Origin: Neosynechococcus sphagnicola sy1
GTDB lineage: Bacteria; Cyanobacteriota; Cyanobacteriia; Neosynechococcales; Neosynechococcaceae
Assembly: GCF_000775285.1 (NCBI RefSeq)
Contig: NZ_JJML01000016.1
Coordinates: forward strand, 92,241-156,240
Reading direction: 5' to 3'
DNA: 64,000 nt
Shown: piece after piece, positions 1 to 10,018 of the stretch
Layout: each line of letters starts with the position of its first letter
Numbering within the stretch: position 1 is the first letter of the stretch
Position numbers and translations under genes: made by a program
Notes under the pieces: model-generated
What the model was told of the DNA's origin: nothing
Databases searched by the model: none
Seen by the model: only the letters and a program-made list of their open reading frames with translations

Positions 1-104
1 TAGTTGGACACCATCGCTGCCACCTGTTTCCTCAAAGAGACCATTGCTGTGCCTCCAACCCAGTCCCGCAAGGCAGTAAAGTAGGGATGGCACCTGGAAA
101 TGAG

Positions 105-1707
105 ATGATGCAAACGACCAAGATCGAGCGGGTGCGAGGCGTTGTTGATGCCTTGCCAGATGACTGCGAACTGAATCGGCAAATTACAGAACGGCTGAAG
201 AGCTGTTTTGAGTCCTTTGGCTACCGTCCTTTGGATGTTCCCATCATTGAACACACAGACTTGTACCTTCGCAAGTCCGGTGAGGAGATCATTGACCGTC
301 TTTATGACTTTGTCTATCGGAATCGTCGTCTCTGTTTACGACCGGAAATGACGGCCTCGGTGATGAGAGCTTATATCGATAACTTTCAGGCAGACTCGCT
401 CCCAGTGCGGTTACACTATGCGGGGCCAGTGTTTCGCTATGAAAAAACCCCAGCGTGCTCGCTACCGCCAGTTTACCCAGATCGGGATTGAATTAATTGG
501 AGCTACGGGGGCTTTGGCCGATGCCGAGATTATCCGAGTCGCCTGTCGAGGATTGGAGTCCCTGGGTCTCCGGAACTATCAGGTGGTGATTGGTAATATC
601 GGAGTCTTGAATCGCTTTCTGGATAATCTGGATCTAGACAGCCGCCTGCGGAGTTTTTTATTAGGTCAGATGTCCGTGCTCAAGCAACCCCAGGGTAAGC
701 AGCAGGTGGCTCAGCGCTTGGCGGAACTGTATCCAGACTTTCAGCCTGGAATCGAGGCTCCGGGAACTGACCGCCAACTCCTCCCAGAGGAACTCGCACC
801 AGAGACCGATGAGGACAATCCCCTCAATACTCAACGGCTGGTACACCTGTTTCGGGGCATGGATAACGAGTCTGCCCGGCAGGCGATCCTCGATTTGTTG
901 GAAAGCCTCAACATTGATCTTGGGGGGAACCGGGAGCCTGAGGAAATTGCCGATCGCCTGCTAACGAAGCTAAAACGTCAGGATCAAACCCCTCGCATCA
1001 GTCTAGCGCTAGACTTTTTAAGTGAATTGGCTCAACTGAAGGGTGACCCGGAGACCATTCTCCGTCAGGGAACTCAGGTGCTGGCGACCTATGGGATTGA
1101 TTGCGCACCGCTGCAAGATCTGCGGGCGATCGCCGATCTATTGGCCTTTTACAACCTGGATGGCAGCCAGGTCTGCCTAGATCTAGGCTTAAGTCGAGGG
1201 ATTCAATACTATACCGGGATGATTTTTGAGATTCACCATAGGGGAGTGGGGGAAGATCGACAGCTCTGTGGGGGGGGTTCGCTATGACGATCTCGTCGCC
1301 ACTCTGGGGGGCCGTAAAGATACCCCTGCCACGGGCTTTGCCTATGGTCTTGAGCGACTGCGCTTGGCGCTGGAGCAGGAAGAAAACCCCCTGGGTCAAA
1401 CACCAGAGCAGCGTCGATGCCCTAGTGATTCCGGTCAGTCCGGCAGAACACGGCTATGCCATTGAGGTGGCTGAGAAACTTCGCTACGCGGGGGTACGGG
1501 TCGAACTTGATGTTCGGGATCGCAGCGTCTCCAACAAGTTTTTTCTATGCCGATAAGCAGAAAATTCCCTTCTGCGTCGTGGTGGGTTCCATCGAACGGG
1601 AGTCGGCAACTGTGGTGTTAAAGCAGATGCACAATCGCGAACAACACCCCTTAGCTGTGGATGCCGCCGCCCAACACATTCATGCTTACAGGAGCAACCA
1701 TGAATAA
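105..1707 (+). CDS. Histidyl-tRNA synthetase-like protein (frameshifted)
   Basis: A class II aminoacyl-tRNA synthetase fold of the HisRS/HisZ family, about 530 residues once joined. Motif 2 reads FRYEK..RARYRQF, the histidine-binding motif reads RGIQYYTG, and motif 3 reads [11 protein letters not shown]-terminal anticodon-binding-like domain (DALVIPVS onward, from about 1420) follows. The reading frame changes four times, each time at a homopolymer: A6 at 442-447, G8 at 1270-1277, C5 near 1387-1391 and T6 at 1539-1544. One surplus base at each site would restore the family sequence. ATG 105 or 108 fits the family N terminus; ATG 87 is possible. The stop overlaps the start of hisG by 8 bases, so the two are probably cotranscribed. 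It differs from the canonical cyanobacterial HisS encoded at 3068. It could be a second HisRS or a HisZ-like regulator of HisG; the sequence alone does not decide. Confidence 0.75.
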
Positions 1708-2767
1708 TGGAACACCGTCTACCCTGAGACTGGCCGTTCCCAGTAAAGGAGCCTTAGAGAAACCTACCCTGGATCTGTTGGCCGCTTCTGGACTACGGGT
1801 TTCCCGACCCAACGAACGACAATATGTAGGCTCAATTCCGGCACTTCCCCATGTCACAGTTCTGTTTCAGCGGGCGGCGGATATCTTCACGAAAGTCCAA
1901 GAAGGAAGCGTCGATCTGGGAATTACGGGCTACGATGTGGTGCGGGAAGACGGCGAGGGTCATGCGGATGTTTTGGTGGTTTACGGGAAACTCGGGTTTG
2001 GCAAATGTGAGTTAGTCTTAGCAGTTCCCGATAGTTGGGTCGATATCTCCTCTATGGAGGATCTGGCGGATCTCACCCTCTATTTCAAGGAAAAAGGCCG
2101 GGATTTGCGGATTGTCACCAAGTATTCCAATCTCACCCGTAATTTTCTCTATAACCGACGAGTCATTCACTTCTCCTTGGTGGAGGCAAAAGGGGCACTG
2201 GAAGCGGCTCCCAGCATGGGTTATGCTGATATGATTGCCGATGTCACTAGCACCGGTACCACCCTCCGGGAAAACCGTCTGAAGCAAATCAGTGGCGGCA
2301 CCATTCTCAGTTCCCAGGCCTGTCTCATTGGCAATAAGCGCCTCTTGCAAGACCCAGGCAAACTCCATCTCACCCGCTTGATTCTGGAATCCATTGAGGC
2401 TCATCTAGAAGCCAAAAAATATGCATCGATTACCGCCAATATTCGTGGCCAATCGGCGGAAGATGTCACCCACTGCTTGGTGAATCAACCTGAACTGCTT
2501 CAACTGGCAGGATTGCGCGGACCCACCGTTGCCAAGGTGTATGCCAGAGATGATGCCCAGTGGTACGCGGTCACGATTATTGTCAAACAACACGACCTGT
2601 TGCGTGCTGTGGATCATTTGCGACAAGCCGGAGGGACAGATATTGCTGTGTTTTCACCGGACTATATTTTTGGTGCCCAGTCCGATACCTTCCAGCAACT
2701 GTTGACCACATTGAACAGTGATAGCTCTCATCCAGCGTCTCGCAGTCTGCTGTCGTTGCCAAGATAA
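1700..2767 (+). CDS. hisG: ATP phosphoribosyltransferase, long form
   Basis: First enzyme of histidine biosynthesis: it condenses ATP with PRPP. The protein has 355 residues. It opens with LRLAVPSKGALEKPTLDLL, and carries the HisG core GSVDLGITGYDVV, ADMIADVTSTGTTLREN and GGTILSSQACLIGN. A C-terminal regulatory domain follows (from about residue 275: TVAKVYARDDAQWYAVTIIV then LRQAGGTDIAVFSPDYIF). That domain marks the long, HisZ-independent form; as I recall the family, the cyanobacterial enzyme is commonly the short form of about 210-230 residues. ATG 1700 is preceded by AGGAGC at a good distance and overlaps the upstream HisRS-like stop. An upstream in-frame ATG at 1661 lies inside the previous gene and is less likely. 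Function is secure; the pairing of a long HisG with a HisRS paralogue is the odd point. Confidence 0.92.
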   Translation: MNNGTPSTLRLAVPSKGALEKPTLDLLAASGLRVSRPNERQYVGSIPALPHVTVLFQRAADIFTKVQEGSVDLGITGYDVVREDGEGHADVLVVYGKLGFGKCELVLAVPDSWVDISSMEDLADLTLYFKEKGRDLRIVTKYSNLTRNFLYNRRVIHFSLVEAKGALEAAPSMGYADMIADVTSTGTTLRENRLKQISGGTILSSQACLIGNKRLLQDPGKLHLTRLILESIEAHLEAKKYASITANIRGQSAEDVTHCLVNQPELLQLAGLRGPTVAKVYARDDAQWYAVTIIVKQHDLLRAVDHLRQAGGTDIAVFSPDYIFGAQSDTFQQLLTTLNSDSSHPASRSLLSLPR

Positions 2768-2911
2768 ATCACAATGCCCACCTGTTCTCGATTGATCAGG
2801 GGGCCGTCAAGAATTTTTTCATGGGTTGAAAACGCTCAAAGTATCCCCAATTAAAACCCTTGAGCCATCAACTCAAAGTTGCCAGAGTACTAAGTTACCC
2901 TGTCTGGAGGA

Positions 2912-2984
2912 GGGGCTGTAGCTCCATGGTTAGAGTTCTGGCTGGTGATTCTAATGCCTGCGGACTCAAGTCCTGTCTTTTTAT
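2912..2984 (+). other. tRNA-like remnant
   Basis: This stretch has the layout of a tRNA gene but does not fold as one. It starts with GGGGCTG, then TAGCTC..GGTTAGAG as in a D arm, and ends with GACTCAAGTCC, close to the T-arm consensus GGTTCRANYCC. The acceptor 3' half is replaced by CTTTTTA and cannot pair with GGGGCTG. The anticodon stem is also not formed. I read it as a decayed tRNA or tRNA-derived insertion in the 300-base gap between hisG and hisS. Nothing else in 2768-3067 looks coding. Confidence 0.3.
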
Positions 2985-3067
2985 TCATACTGGAATTGTC
3001 TGCCTCCCAGCTCTGCACCCAGTTTAGAAATCAGCTCTGACACAGATTCCTTGGGCATCCTTATAAT

Positions 3068-4479
3068 ATGGCAAAAGCAGAAGCGATTAACTATAAGCCC
3101 CCCAGTGGCTTTGATATTGAGTTCCTTCCCGGTGAAAAACGTCTGGAGCAGGCGTTACTGGATACCATTCGCCAAGTGTTTGAGCGCTATGGGTTTACAC
3201 CTATTGAGACCCCAGCCGTTGAGCGTTTAGAAGTATTGCAGGCGAAGGGCAATCAAGGGGATAACATTCTCTACAGTATTCAACCCGTTCTCCCCCCGAG
3301 TCTTTTGGCTCGTAACGACTCCGGAGCAGCAACGGAGGTGGCGGCAGGGGAGGGTGAAACCAGAGCATTAAAGTTTGACCAAACCGTTCCCTTGGCGGCT
3401 TATATTGCCCGTCACTTTAATCAACTCAGCTTTCCCTTTGCCCGTTATCAGATGGATATGGTGTTTCGGGGGGAGCGAGCTAAAAAAGGGCGTTATCGCC
3501 AGTTTCGCCAATGTGATATCGATGTGGTGGGTCGGGGTCAATTGAGTCTGTTTTACGATGCCCAGGTGCCCGCCATCATTGCGGAAATCTTTAGCCGGAT
3601 TAACATTGGCCCCTTTTTGATTCGGATGAATAATCGCAAGATCCTCACGGGGTTCTTTGCCGCGATCGCCGTGCCGGAGGCTAAAATCAAGCCCTGTATT
3701 CGCATCATGGATACCTTAGAGAAAGTGGGGGCTACCAGGGTAAAAGCAGCGTTAGCGGCTGAAGCCCTAACGGAGGAGCAGGCAACAGCGATTTTGAATT
3801 TTATCCAGTTGCAGGGTTCAGCGGATGAAATGCTCACCCAATTGGCAGACACAGCTCAACAACTGAGAGATTCTGAGCAATTACTATCGGGGGTTCAAGA
3901 GTTGCAAACCGTGATTCAGGGGGTGCGGGATCTCAAGGTTCCAGAGGATCAATTCTGCATTGATCTGGCGATCGCCCGGGGGTTGGACTATTACACCGGC
4001 ACCGTCTATGAAACCAACTTAATTGGCTATGAATCCCTGGGGAGTATTTGTTCTGGCGGACGCTATGAAGATCTGGTGGGGACGTTTGTGGGTGAGACAA
4101 TGCCAGGGGTGGGGATTTCCATTGGTCTCACCCGCCTGCTACGCAAATTGCTAGATGCCCAACTGCTGAAGCCGCTCTCCAGCAGTCCTGCCCAGGTAAT
4201 GGTTGTCAACTTCCGTCAAGACTTGATGGGTACCTATCTGCATATCTCCCAGCAACTGCGGCAGGCTGGAATCAATGTCTTGACAGTCTTTGAGGAGCGT
4301 TCCCTAGGTAAACAATTCCAGCAAGCGGATCGATTGGGGATTCCCCTATGCGTGATTATGGGGCCGGACGAACTAGCCACGGGGACGTTTACCCTCAAAA
4401 CTTAAAAACCGGGGAGCAGCACCAGGCGGCTTTAGCCCAACTGGTGGCTGTGGTGCAGCAGTCAAGACTGGGAGACTGA
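3068..4479 (+). CDS. hisS: Histidine--tRNA ligase (3' frameshift)
   Basis: Charges tRNA-His with histidine in the cytosol. The sequence follows the cyanobacterial HisS type: PSGF..FLPGEKRLEQAL at the N terminus, motif 2 FRGERAKKGRYRQFRQCDID, histidine-binding motif ARGLDYYTGTVYE, then CSGGRYEDLVGTF and the motif 3 region GVGISIGLTRL, and an anticodon-binding domain (AQVMVVNF, GKQFQQADRLGIPLCVIMG). The uninterrupted frame stops at 4405. Restoring one A in the A4 run at 4397-4400 extends it as LKNLKTGEQHQAALAQLV to a stop at 4479, which matches family ends. ATG 3068 has no obvious ribosome binding site, and TATAAT lies directly against it. Together with the HisRS-like gene at 105, the window holds two HisRS-family genes. 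Confidence 0.93.
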
Positions 4480-4601
4480 GGGCGGCAAGCTCCGCATCGT
4501 TGCCATTAGGACGACGGGCGATGACGTGGCTGCTTCCCTCCCCGCTCCGTCCCCCGACAGGCTAATATATGGGTTTGACCCCCTAAACCCGATCGATTTC
4601 G

Positions 4602-5585
4602 ATGGCAGAAACCTTTCTATTCAACGCCCTGCGAGAGGCCATTGACGAAGAGATGGCCCGTGATCAGACCGTTTTCGTTCTTGGTGAGGATGTGGGCCAT
4701 TACGGCGGTTCCTACAAGGTCACCAAAGATCTCTATGACAAGTACGGTGAACTGCGACTGCTCGATACCCCCATCGCCGAAAATAGCTTCACGGGGATGG
4801 CTGTCGGCGCCGCGATGACCGGACTGAGGCCGATCATTGAAGGCATGAACATGGGCTTTCTGCTGCTGGCATTTAACCAAATTTCTAATAATGCCGGGAT
4901 GCTTCGCTATACTTCTGGGGGCAATTTTAAGATTCCCTTGGTGATTCGGGGGCCCGGTGGGGTGGGGCGACAACTGGGTGCTGAGCACTCCCAACGTTTA
5001 GAAGCCTATTTCCAAGCGGTTCCGGGCTTGAAGATTGTGGCTTGCTCCACTCCCTACAATGCCAAGGGGTTGCTCAAATCCGCCATTCGGGATGATAATC
5101 CAGTGTTGTTCTTTGAGCACGTCCTGCTCTATAACCTCAAGGAAAATTTACCAGAGACCGAGTATGTACTGCCCTTGGATCAGGCGGAAGTGGTACGGCG
5201 AGGTCGGGATGTGACCCTCCTGACCTACTCTCGGATGCGTCACCACGTGGTACAGGCCGTCAAAACCCTGGAAGCCCAAGGATTTGATCCAGAGGTGATT
5301 GACCTAATTTCCCTCAAGCCCTTAGATTTTGAGACAATTGGCGAGTCGGTTCGCAAAACCCATCGAGTGATCATTGTTGAAGAATGCATGAGAACCGGGG
5401 GCATTGCGGCGGAATTAATTGCCTCGATTAACGATCGCCTGTTTGATGAACTGGACGCCCCAGTGGTGCGCCTCTCCTCCCAAGATATTCCGACCCCCTA
5501 CAATGGCAATCTGGAAAATCTCACCATTGTGCAACCGACTCAAATTGTCGAGGCGGTTCAGAAAATGATGGCTTTACACGTCTAA
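4602..5585 (+). CDS. pdhB: Pyruvate dehydrogenase E1 component, beta subunit
   Basis: Beta subunit of the thiamine-diphosphate E1 enzyme that decarboxylates pyruvate and passes the acetyl group to lipoyl-E2. It has 327 residues, the usual length. The pyrimidine-binding domain holds [38 protein letters not shown] and [16 protein letters not shown]. The C-terminal transketolase domain holds [22 protein letters not shown] and [12 protein letters not shown]. The alpha subunit and E2 are not adjacent, which is common in cyanobacteria. The 122-base gap upstream shows no terminator or other gene. The gene ends 23 bases before secD and may be transcribed with it. Confidence 0.95.
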   Translation: MAETFLFNALREAIDEEMARDQTVFVLGEDVGHYGGSYKVTKDLYDKYGELRLLDTPIAENSFTGMAVGAAMTGLRPIIEGMNMGFLLLAFNQISNNAGMLRYTSGGNFKIPLVIRGPGGVGRQLGAEHSQRLEAYFQAVPGLKIVACSTPYNAKGLLKSAIRDDNPVLFFEHVLLYNLKENLPETEYVLPLDQAEVVRRGRDVTLLTYSRMRHHVVQAVKTLEAQGFDPEVIDLISLKPLDFETIGESVRKTHRVIIVEECMRTGGIAAELIASINDRLFDELDAPVVRLSSQDIPTPYNGNLENLTIVQPTQIVEAVQKMMALHV

Positions 5586-5608
5586 TTTCTTTCCCCTGTC
5601 TGCAACCC

Positions 5609-7018
5609 ATGGGTAAACAACGTTCGATTTTAATTCTGATCCTGCTGCTGGTGATGGCTGCTATTACCGTCATTGTGCAGTTACCCGTGCACTTAGGACT
5701 GGATCTGCAAGGGGGTTCCCAACTGACGATTCAGGTGCAGGTACCCCAGGGAAGTAAGCCACCGTCCCCTGAGGATCTAGAAGCAGTGCGGAGTGTCCTC
5801 GAGAACCGGGTCAATGGCTTGGGAGTTTCCGAGGCGCTGGTGCAAACTGCCGGCCAGGATCAGATTTTGGTACAGTTGCCGGGGGTCAGTGATCCAGAAC
5901 AGGCTGAACGGGTGCTGGGAGGCACGGCTCAGTTAGAGTTTCGTGCCCAGAAACCGGGTACCGAAGCCCAGCTCCGGATTGAGAGTCAACAAAAACAAGA
6001 AAAACTCACCCAGCTAGCGGTTCTGAATCAGACGGGCGATCGCAGTGCTATCACCAAGGTGCAACAAGAACTGAAGGTGACACGCCAGGAAATACTGAAC
6101 TTGTTTGAAGATCAAGGACTGACGGGGAAAAACCTTGCCGATGCCTTCCCGGAACCCAAGTCGAGTTCCAACACCTGGAATGTGGGCATTCGCTTTGACA
6201 CCAAGGGTGGGGAGTTATTTGCTGCCCTCACCAAGAAACTCGCAGGTACCGGGCGTGCCATCGGCATTTTCTTAGATCAAGATCTGATTAGTGCTCCAGT
6301 GGTGCCGGTGACCTTTGCCGAAACAGGAATTACGGGGGGATCGGCGATTATCGAAGGCAACTTTGATGCCCAAACCTCCTTGGATCTGGCGGTGCAACTG
6401 CGAGGGGGAGCCTTACCCTTCCCGGTAGCGGTGGTTGAGAACCGCACCGTGGGAGCCACCCTGGGGCGAGACAGTATTCAGAGCAGTATTTATGCCGGGA
6501 TCGGCGGACTGCTGCTGGTGCTGATCTTTATGGTGGCCTATTATCGCTTACCAGGGGCGATCGCGGATTTGTCCCTGTTGATCTATTCCCTGCTGACCTT
6601 TGCCTGCTTTGATCTGTTGGGAGTTACCCTCACCCTCCCAGGGATTGCTGGCTTTATCCTCAGTATTGGCATGGCGGTAGATGCGAACGTATTGATCTTT
6701 GAGCGCACCCGTGAGGAACTCCGCGCTGGGAAGAGCCTCTATCGGGCTGTAGAATCTGGCTTTTATCGAGCCTTCTCCAGCATCCTCGACAGTAATGTCA
6801 CAACGCTGATTGCCTGTGCAGCGCTGTTCTGGTTGGGTGCTGGTCTGGTGCGGGGGTTTGCCCTCACCCTGGCCCTCGGGGTTGTCGTCAGTATGTTTAC
6901 CGCCATCACCTGTAGCCGTACCTTGCTGCTGGTGGCACTTTCGATTCCAGTGTTTCGCAAACCCCGTCTGTTTTGTCCCAATTTGCCAACTGGCAATCCA
7001 ACCGCGAGGATCGCCTGA
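5609..7018 (+). CDS. secD: Protein translocase subunit SecD
   Basis: Membrane subunit that, with SecF, uses the proton motive force to help pull proteins through SecYEG. It has 469 residues: a first membrane segment at about 7-25, then [13 protein letters not shown] (the D1 motif), a large periplasmic or lumenal domain, and a C-terminal block of five membrane segments from about residue 295, including [18 protein letters not shown]. The last residues are unusually basic and proline-rich. Its TGA overlaps the ATG of secF (TGATG), indicating coupled translation. The frame is intact. Confidence 0.95.
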   Translation: MGKQRSILILILLLVMAAITVIVQLPVHLGLDLQGGSQLTIQVQVPQGSKPPSPEDLEAVRSVLENRVNGLGVSEALVQTAGQDQILVQLPGVSDPEQAERVLGGTAQLEFRAQKPGTEAQLRIESQQKQEKLTQLAVLNQTGDRSAITKVQQELKVTRQEILNLFEDQGLTGKNLADAFPEPKSSSNTWNVGIRFDTKGGELFAALTKKLAGTGRAIGIFLDQDLISAPVVPVTFAETGITGGSAIIEGNFDAQTSLDLAVQLRGGALPFPVAVVENRTVGATLGRDSIQSSIYAGIGGLLLVLIFMVAYYRLPGAIADLSLLIYSLLTFACFDLLGVTLTLPGIAGFILSIGMAVDANVLIFERTREELRAGKSLYRAVESGFYRAFSSILDSNVTTLIACAALFWLGAGLVRGFALTLALGVVVSMFTAITCSRTLLLVALSIPVFRKPRLFCPNLPTGNPTARIA

Positions 7019-8002
7019 TGAAACTGCAAGTTATCCAACAGCGTTCCTGGTGGTGGACAATTTCTTCCGTGATTATTCTCTGCGGTCTGGTGGCGATGCT
7101 GATCTCCTGGCAGCAGCTAGGGGCGCCTTTGCGCCCGAGCCTGGATTTTGTCGGTGGCACTCGCCTCCAGTTCGAGCTAGACTGCACCCAACCCCAGACC
7201 TGTAGCCAGCCGATTGATGTGGCGGTGGTTCGTCAGATTTTAGATACCCAGGGTCTGGAGGGCAGTAGCATTCAGATTATTGGGCAAGATCAACAGGCCT
7301 TATCCCTGCGAACCAAAACCTTAGATGTGAACCAGCGCACCCAACTCTTGAGTGCCCTGACGAAAAAAATTGGTGCCTTTGATCCGAAAACCATCCAGAT
7401 TGATACCGTTGGCCCCACCATCGGTCGGCAGTTGTTTGCCTCTGGAATGCTAGCGTTAGTAGTTTCCTTTGCTGGCATCACCCTCTATCTCAGCCTCCGC
7501 TTTCAGTTGGACTTCGCCCTCCTAGCGATCGTCGCCCTGTTCCATGATGTCCTGATTACCACTGGGATTTTCTCGATCCTGGGGTTGACCCTGGGGACAG
7601 AAGCTGACAGTTTATTCATCGTCGCCCTGCTCACCATTGTCGGCTTCTCGGTAAACGATACGGTGGTGATCTATGACCGCATTCGTGAGACAATTCAACT
7701 CCATCCCCACCGCCACATTAATGACATTGTGGAAGATGCGGTGAATCAAACCCTGACCCGGTCGATTAACACCACCTTGACCGTCTTACTCACCCTTATA
7801 GCCATTTTCCTCTTCGGGGGGGTAAACCCTGAAAAACTTTGCCCTCGCCTTGATCATCGGGTTTACCATGGGGGCATACTCCAGTATTTTTATTGCCAGT
7901 ACCCTCTTGGCTTGGTGGCGAGTCCGAAGTGGCCATGCCATCCCAGTTCCTGAGTCGGTTCTTGACCTTGGGGAGACTGCTCCCTCTCTGGAAGACACCT
8001 GA
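7018..8002 (+). CDS. secF: Protein translocase subunit SecF (frameshifted)
   Basis: Partner of SecD in the export motor. It has a first membrane segment at about residues 12-30, then [15 protein letters not shown], and a C-terminal membrane domain with [16 protein letters not shown], a SecF signature, and [21 protein letters not shown]. The frame then breaks: after GG the uninterrupted frame runs off family sequence to 7953. Removing one A from AAA at 7824-7826 continues as [20 protein letters not shown] and reaches TGA at 8000-8002, the expected C terminus. ATG 7018 overlaps the secD stop. The break is probably a sequencing artefact because the sequence after it is well conserved. Confidence 0.93.
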
Positions 8003-8020
8003 GCCAGTTCCCCCCTTGTT

Positions 8021-8440
8021 ATGCATCAGTCTCCCGATGACTTCTCAACGACTCGCGAGTTAGAGGTACTTGCCGACCCTACTTTTCGGCAACAAGTGCA
8101 GCGACTCCATGAATTGACGGTCTATGGTCGCTGGGCGATCGTACTGCTGTTGTGGCTGACCCTAGGGCCATTTTCTCTCTGGGCATTGCGCCATGAAATG
8201 GGTCTCTGGCACGAGTCATTTACCTGGGTGGCGGTGCGTTATGGTCTGGCCGATCACTATGGGGCCACCCTGGGTCTGGCCTTTTGTGTCGGAATGACAG
8301 TTGCGACCTTGATTTGGCAAAGTCGCAACATTATCTGGGGGTTACCCAAGCGAGATCGCCGATGCTTGGAGAACCAAGTGCTGCAGATTCGACGGCAAGG
8401 CCAGAGCCATCCTCTCTGGCGCTGGGTTTGTCGATTGTAG
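8021..8440 (+). CDS. Small membrane protein, unknown function
   Basis: A 139-residue protein that I do not recognise by name. It has a hydrophilic N terminus with FRQQVQRLHELTVYGRW, a membrane segment at about residues 38-58 (AIVLLLWLTLGPFSLWAL) and a second at about 83-101 (ATLGLAFCVGMTVATLIW), then a basic tail ending WRWVCRL. It begins 18 bases after the secF stop and is probably in the same transcript. Codon use looks like its neighbours. Conservation could not be tested here; the operon position after secDF is suggestive only. Confidence 0.7.
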   Translation: MHQSPDDFSTTRELEVLADPTFRQQVQRLHELTVYGRWAIVLLLWLTLGPFSLWALRHEMGLWHESFTWVAVRYGLADHYGATLGLAFCVGMTVATLIWQSRNIIWGLPKRDRRCLENQVLQIRRQGQSHPLWRWVCRL

Positions 8441-8541
8441 CTGCTCCTCCGGAACTAGGACGGTTCTTGACCCGCAGCGGCAAAGCGGTGCGCAAGCTTC
8501 CCATCTAGACTGGATACAAACGATTCAGGAACCGATCCATC

Positions 8542-10005
8542 ATGGCTCACGATTTGCAGCGAGATTGGCAGCCCATCCTTCGAGCCTTTGAGGTTGTGTT
8601 GGGGAAAAATGGGGTGGTAGGTCGCAAGGAAGAACTCCTGGTCTATGAGTGTGATGGACTCACCAGCTATCGCCAGCGTCCGGCGGTGGTGGTGCTGCCC
8701 CGAACCACTGAGGAAGTCGCCGCTGCTGTGAGAATTTGTGTGAAACATCAAATCCCGTTTGTGGCCAGGGGATCGGGCACGGGGCTGTCGGGGGGAGCCT
8801 TACCCGTTGAGAACTGTGTACTGATCGTCACCTCACTGATGCGGCAGATCCTAAGTGTGGATCTGGACAATCAGCGTGTCGTGGTCCAGCCCGGTGTGAT
8901 TAATAACTGGGTGACCCAAGCTGTGAGTGGGGCTGGTTTCTACTATGCACCCGACCCCTCTAGTCAAATTGTCTGTTCGGTGGGGGGCAATGTGGCGGAA
9001 AACTCCGGGGGAGTTCACTGCCTGAAATATGGGGTGACCACCAACCATGTTTTAGGGTTGAAGCTGGTGTTGCCCGATGCTTCAATGGTTGAGGTTGGGG
9101 GAGCGGTGCCAGAAATGCCCGGTTACGACTTGACCGGGGTCTTTGTCGGTTCAGAGGGCACCCTGGGAATTGCCACGGAAATTACCCTGCGGATCTTAAA
9201 AGTTCCTGAGGCCATCCAGGTCTTGCTGGCAGACTTCACCAGTGTGGAGGCAGCGGGGGCAGCGGTTTCCGACATTATTGGCGCAGGGGTGGTGCCGGGG
9301 GGCATGGAAATTATGGATAACCTCAGCATTAATGCCGTGGAGGATGTGGTGGCCACGGGATGCTACCCCAGGGATGCGGCGGCCATCTTGTTGGTGGAAC
9401 TGGATGGTCTGGCGGTGGAAGTGGCTGCCCTCTGTGAACGGGTAGGGGCAATTTGTCAGCAAAATGGGGCTCGAAGCATTGTGAGTGCCACGGATGCCGA
9501 ACAGCGATTAAAGCTGTGGAAGGGGCGGAAGGCTGCCTTTGCCGCCGCGGGTCATCTCAGCCCCGATTACTATGTCCAAGACGGTGTGATTCCCCGTACC
9601 AAGCTGCCTTTTGTGCTCCAGGAAATGCAGCGACTGGGGCAGGAGTATGGCTATCAGATTGCCAATGTCTTTCATGCGGGGGACGGGAATCTCCATCCCT
9701 TAATTCTTTACGACCACAAAGTTCCCGGTGCCCTTGAGCAGGTGGAAGCCTTAGGGGGGGAAATTTTGAAACTGTGTGTGCAGGTGGGGGGCAGTATCTC
9801 AGGGGAACATGGCATTGGTGCCGATAAACGTTGTTATATGCCGGAGATGTTTACCCCTGCGGATTTAGAAACCATGCAGTGGGTGCGTCAGGTGTTTAAC
9901 CCTCAGGGACTAGCGAATCCAGGAAAAATCTTTCCCACCCCCCGTACCTGTGGCGAGGCGGCCCAGGCCAAGACCCATCCGTTTGCTGCCGTTGAGCGGT
10001 TTTAG
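8542..10005 (+). CDS. glcD: Glycolate dehydrogenase FAD subunit GlcD
   Basis: FAD-linked subunit that oxidises glycolate, the product of Rubisco oxygenation, to glyoxylate in photorespiration; D-lactate is a possible second substrate. It has 487 residues. The VAO-type FAD domain shows [35 protein letters not shown] and GSEGTLGIATEITLRI. The C-terminal domain shows FHAGDGNLHPLILYD and GGSISGEHGIGADK with the metal and substrate histidines. It leads the glcD-glcE-glcF operon, 13 bases before glcE. ATG 8542 follows AGGAACC. Frame intact. Confidence 0.95.
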   Translation: MAHDLQRDWQPILRAFEVVLGKNGVVGRKEELLVYECDGLTSYRQRPAVVVLPRTTEEVAAAVRICVKHQIPFVARGSGTGLSGGALPVENCVLIVTSLMRQILSVDLDNQRVVVQPGVINNWVTQAVSGAGFYYAPDPSSQIVCSVGGNVAENSGGVHCLKYGVTTNHVLGLKLVLPDASMVEVGGAVPEMPGYDLTGVFVGSEGTLGIATEITLRILKVPEAIQVLLADFTSVEAAGAAVSDIIGAGVVPGGMEIMDNLSINAVEDVVATGCYPRDAAAILLVELDGLAVEVAALCERVGAICQQNGARSIVSATDAEQRLKLWKGRKAAFAAAGHLSPDYYVQDGVIPRTKLPFVLQEMQRLGQEYGYQIANVFHAGDGNLHPLILYDHKVPGALEQVEALGGEILKLCVQVGGSISGEHGIGADKRCYMPEMFTPADLETMQWVRQVFNPQGLANPGKIFPTPRTCGEAAQAKTHPFAAVERF

Positions 10006-10018
10006 GGAGGAAGTTGTT

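Noticed and set aside
4-84. Frame ending TAG at 82-84 that reads like a protein C terminus
   Set aside because: It is preceded in frame by TAG at 1-3 and is only 26 codons; without upstream sequence it cannot be supported.
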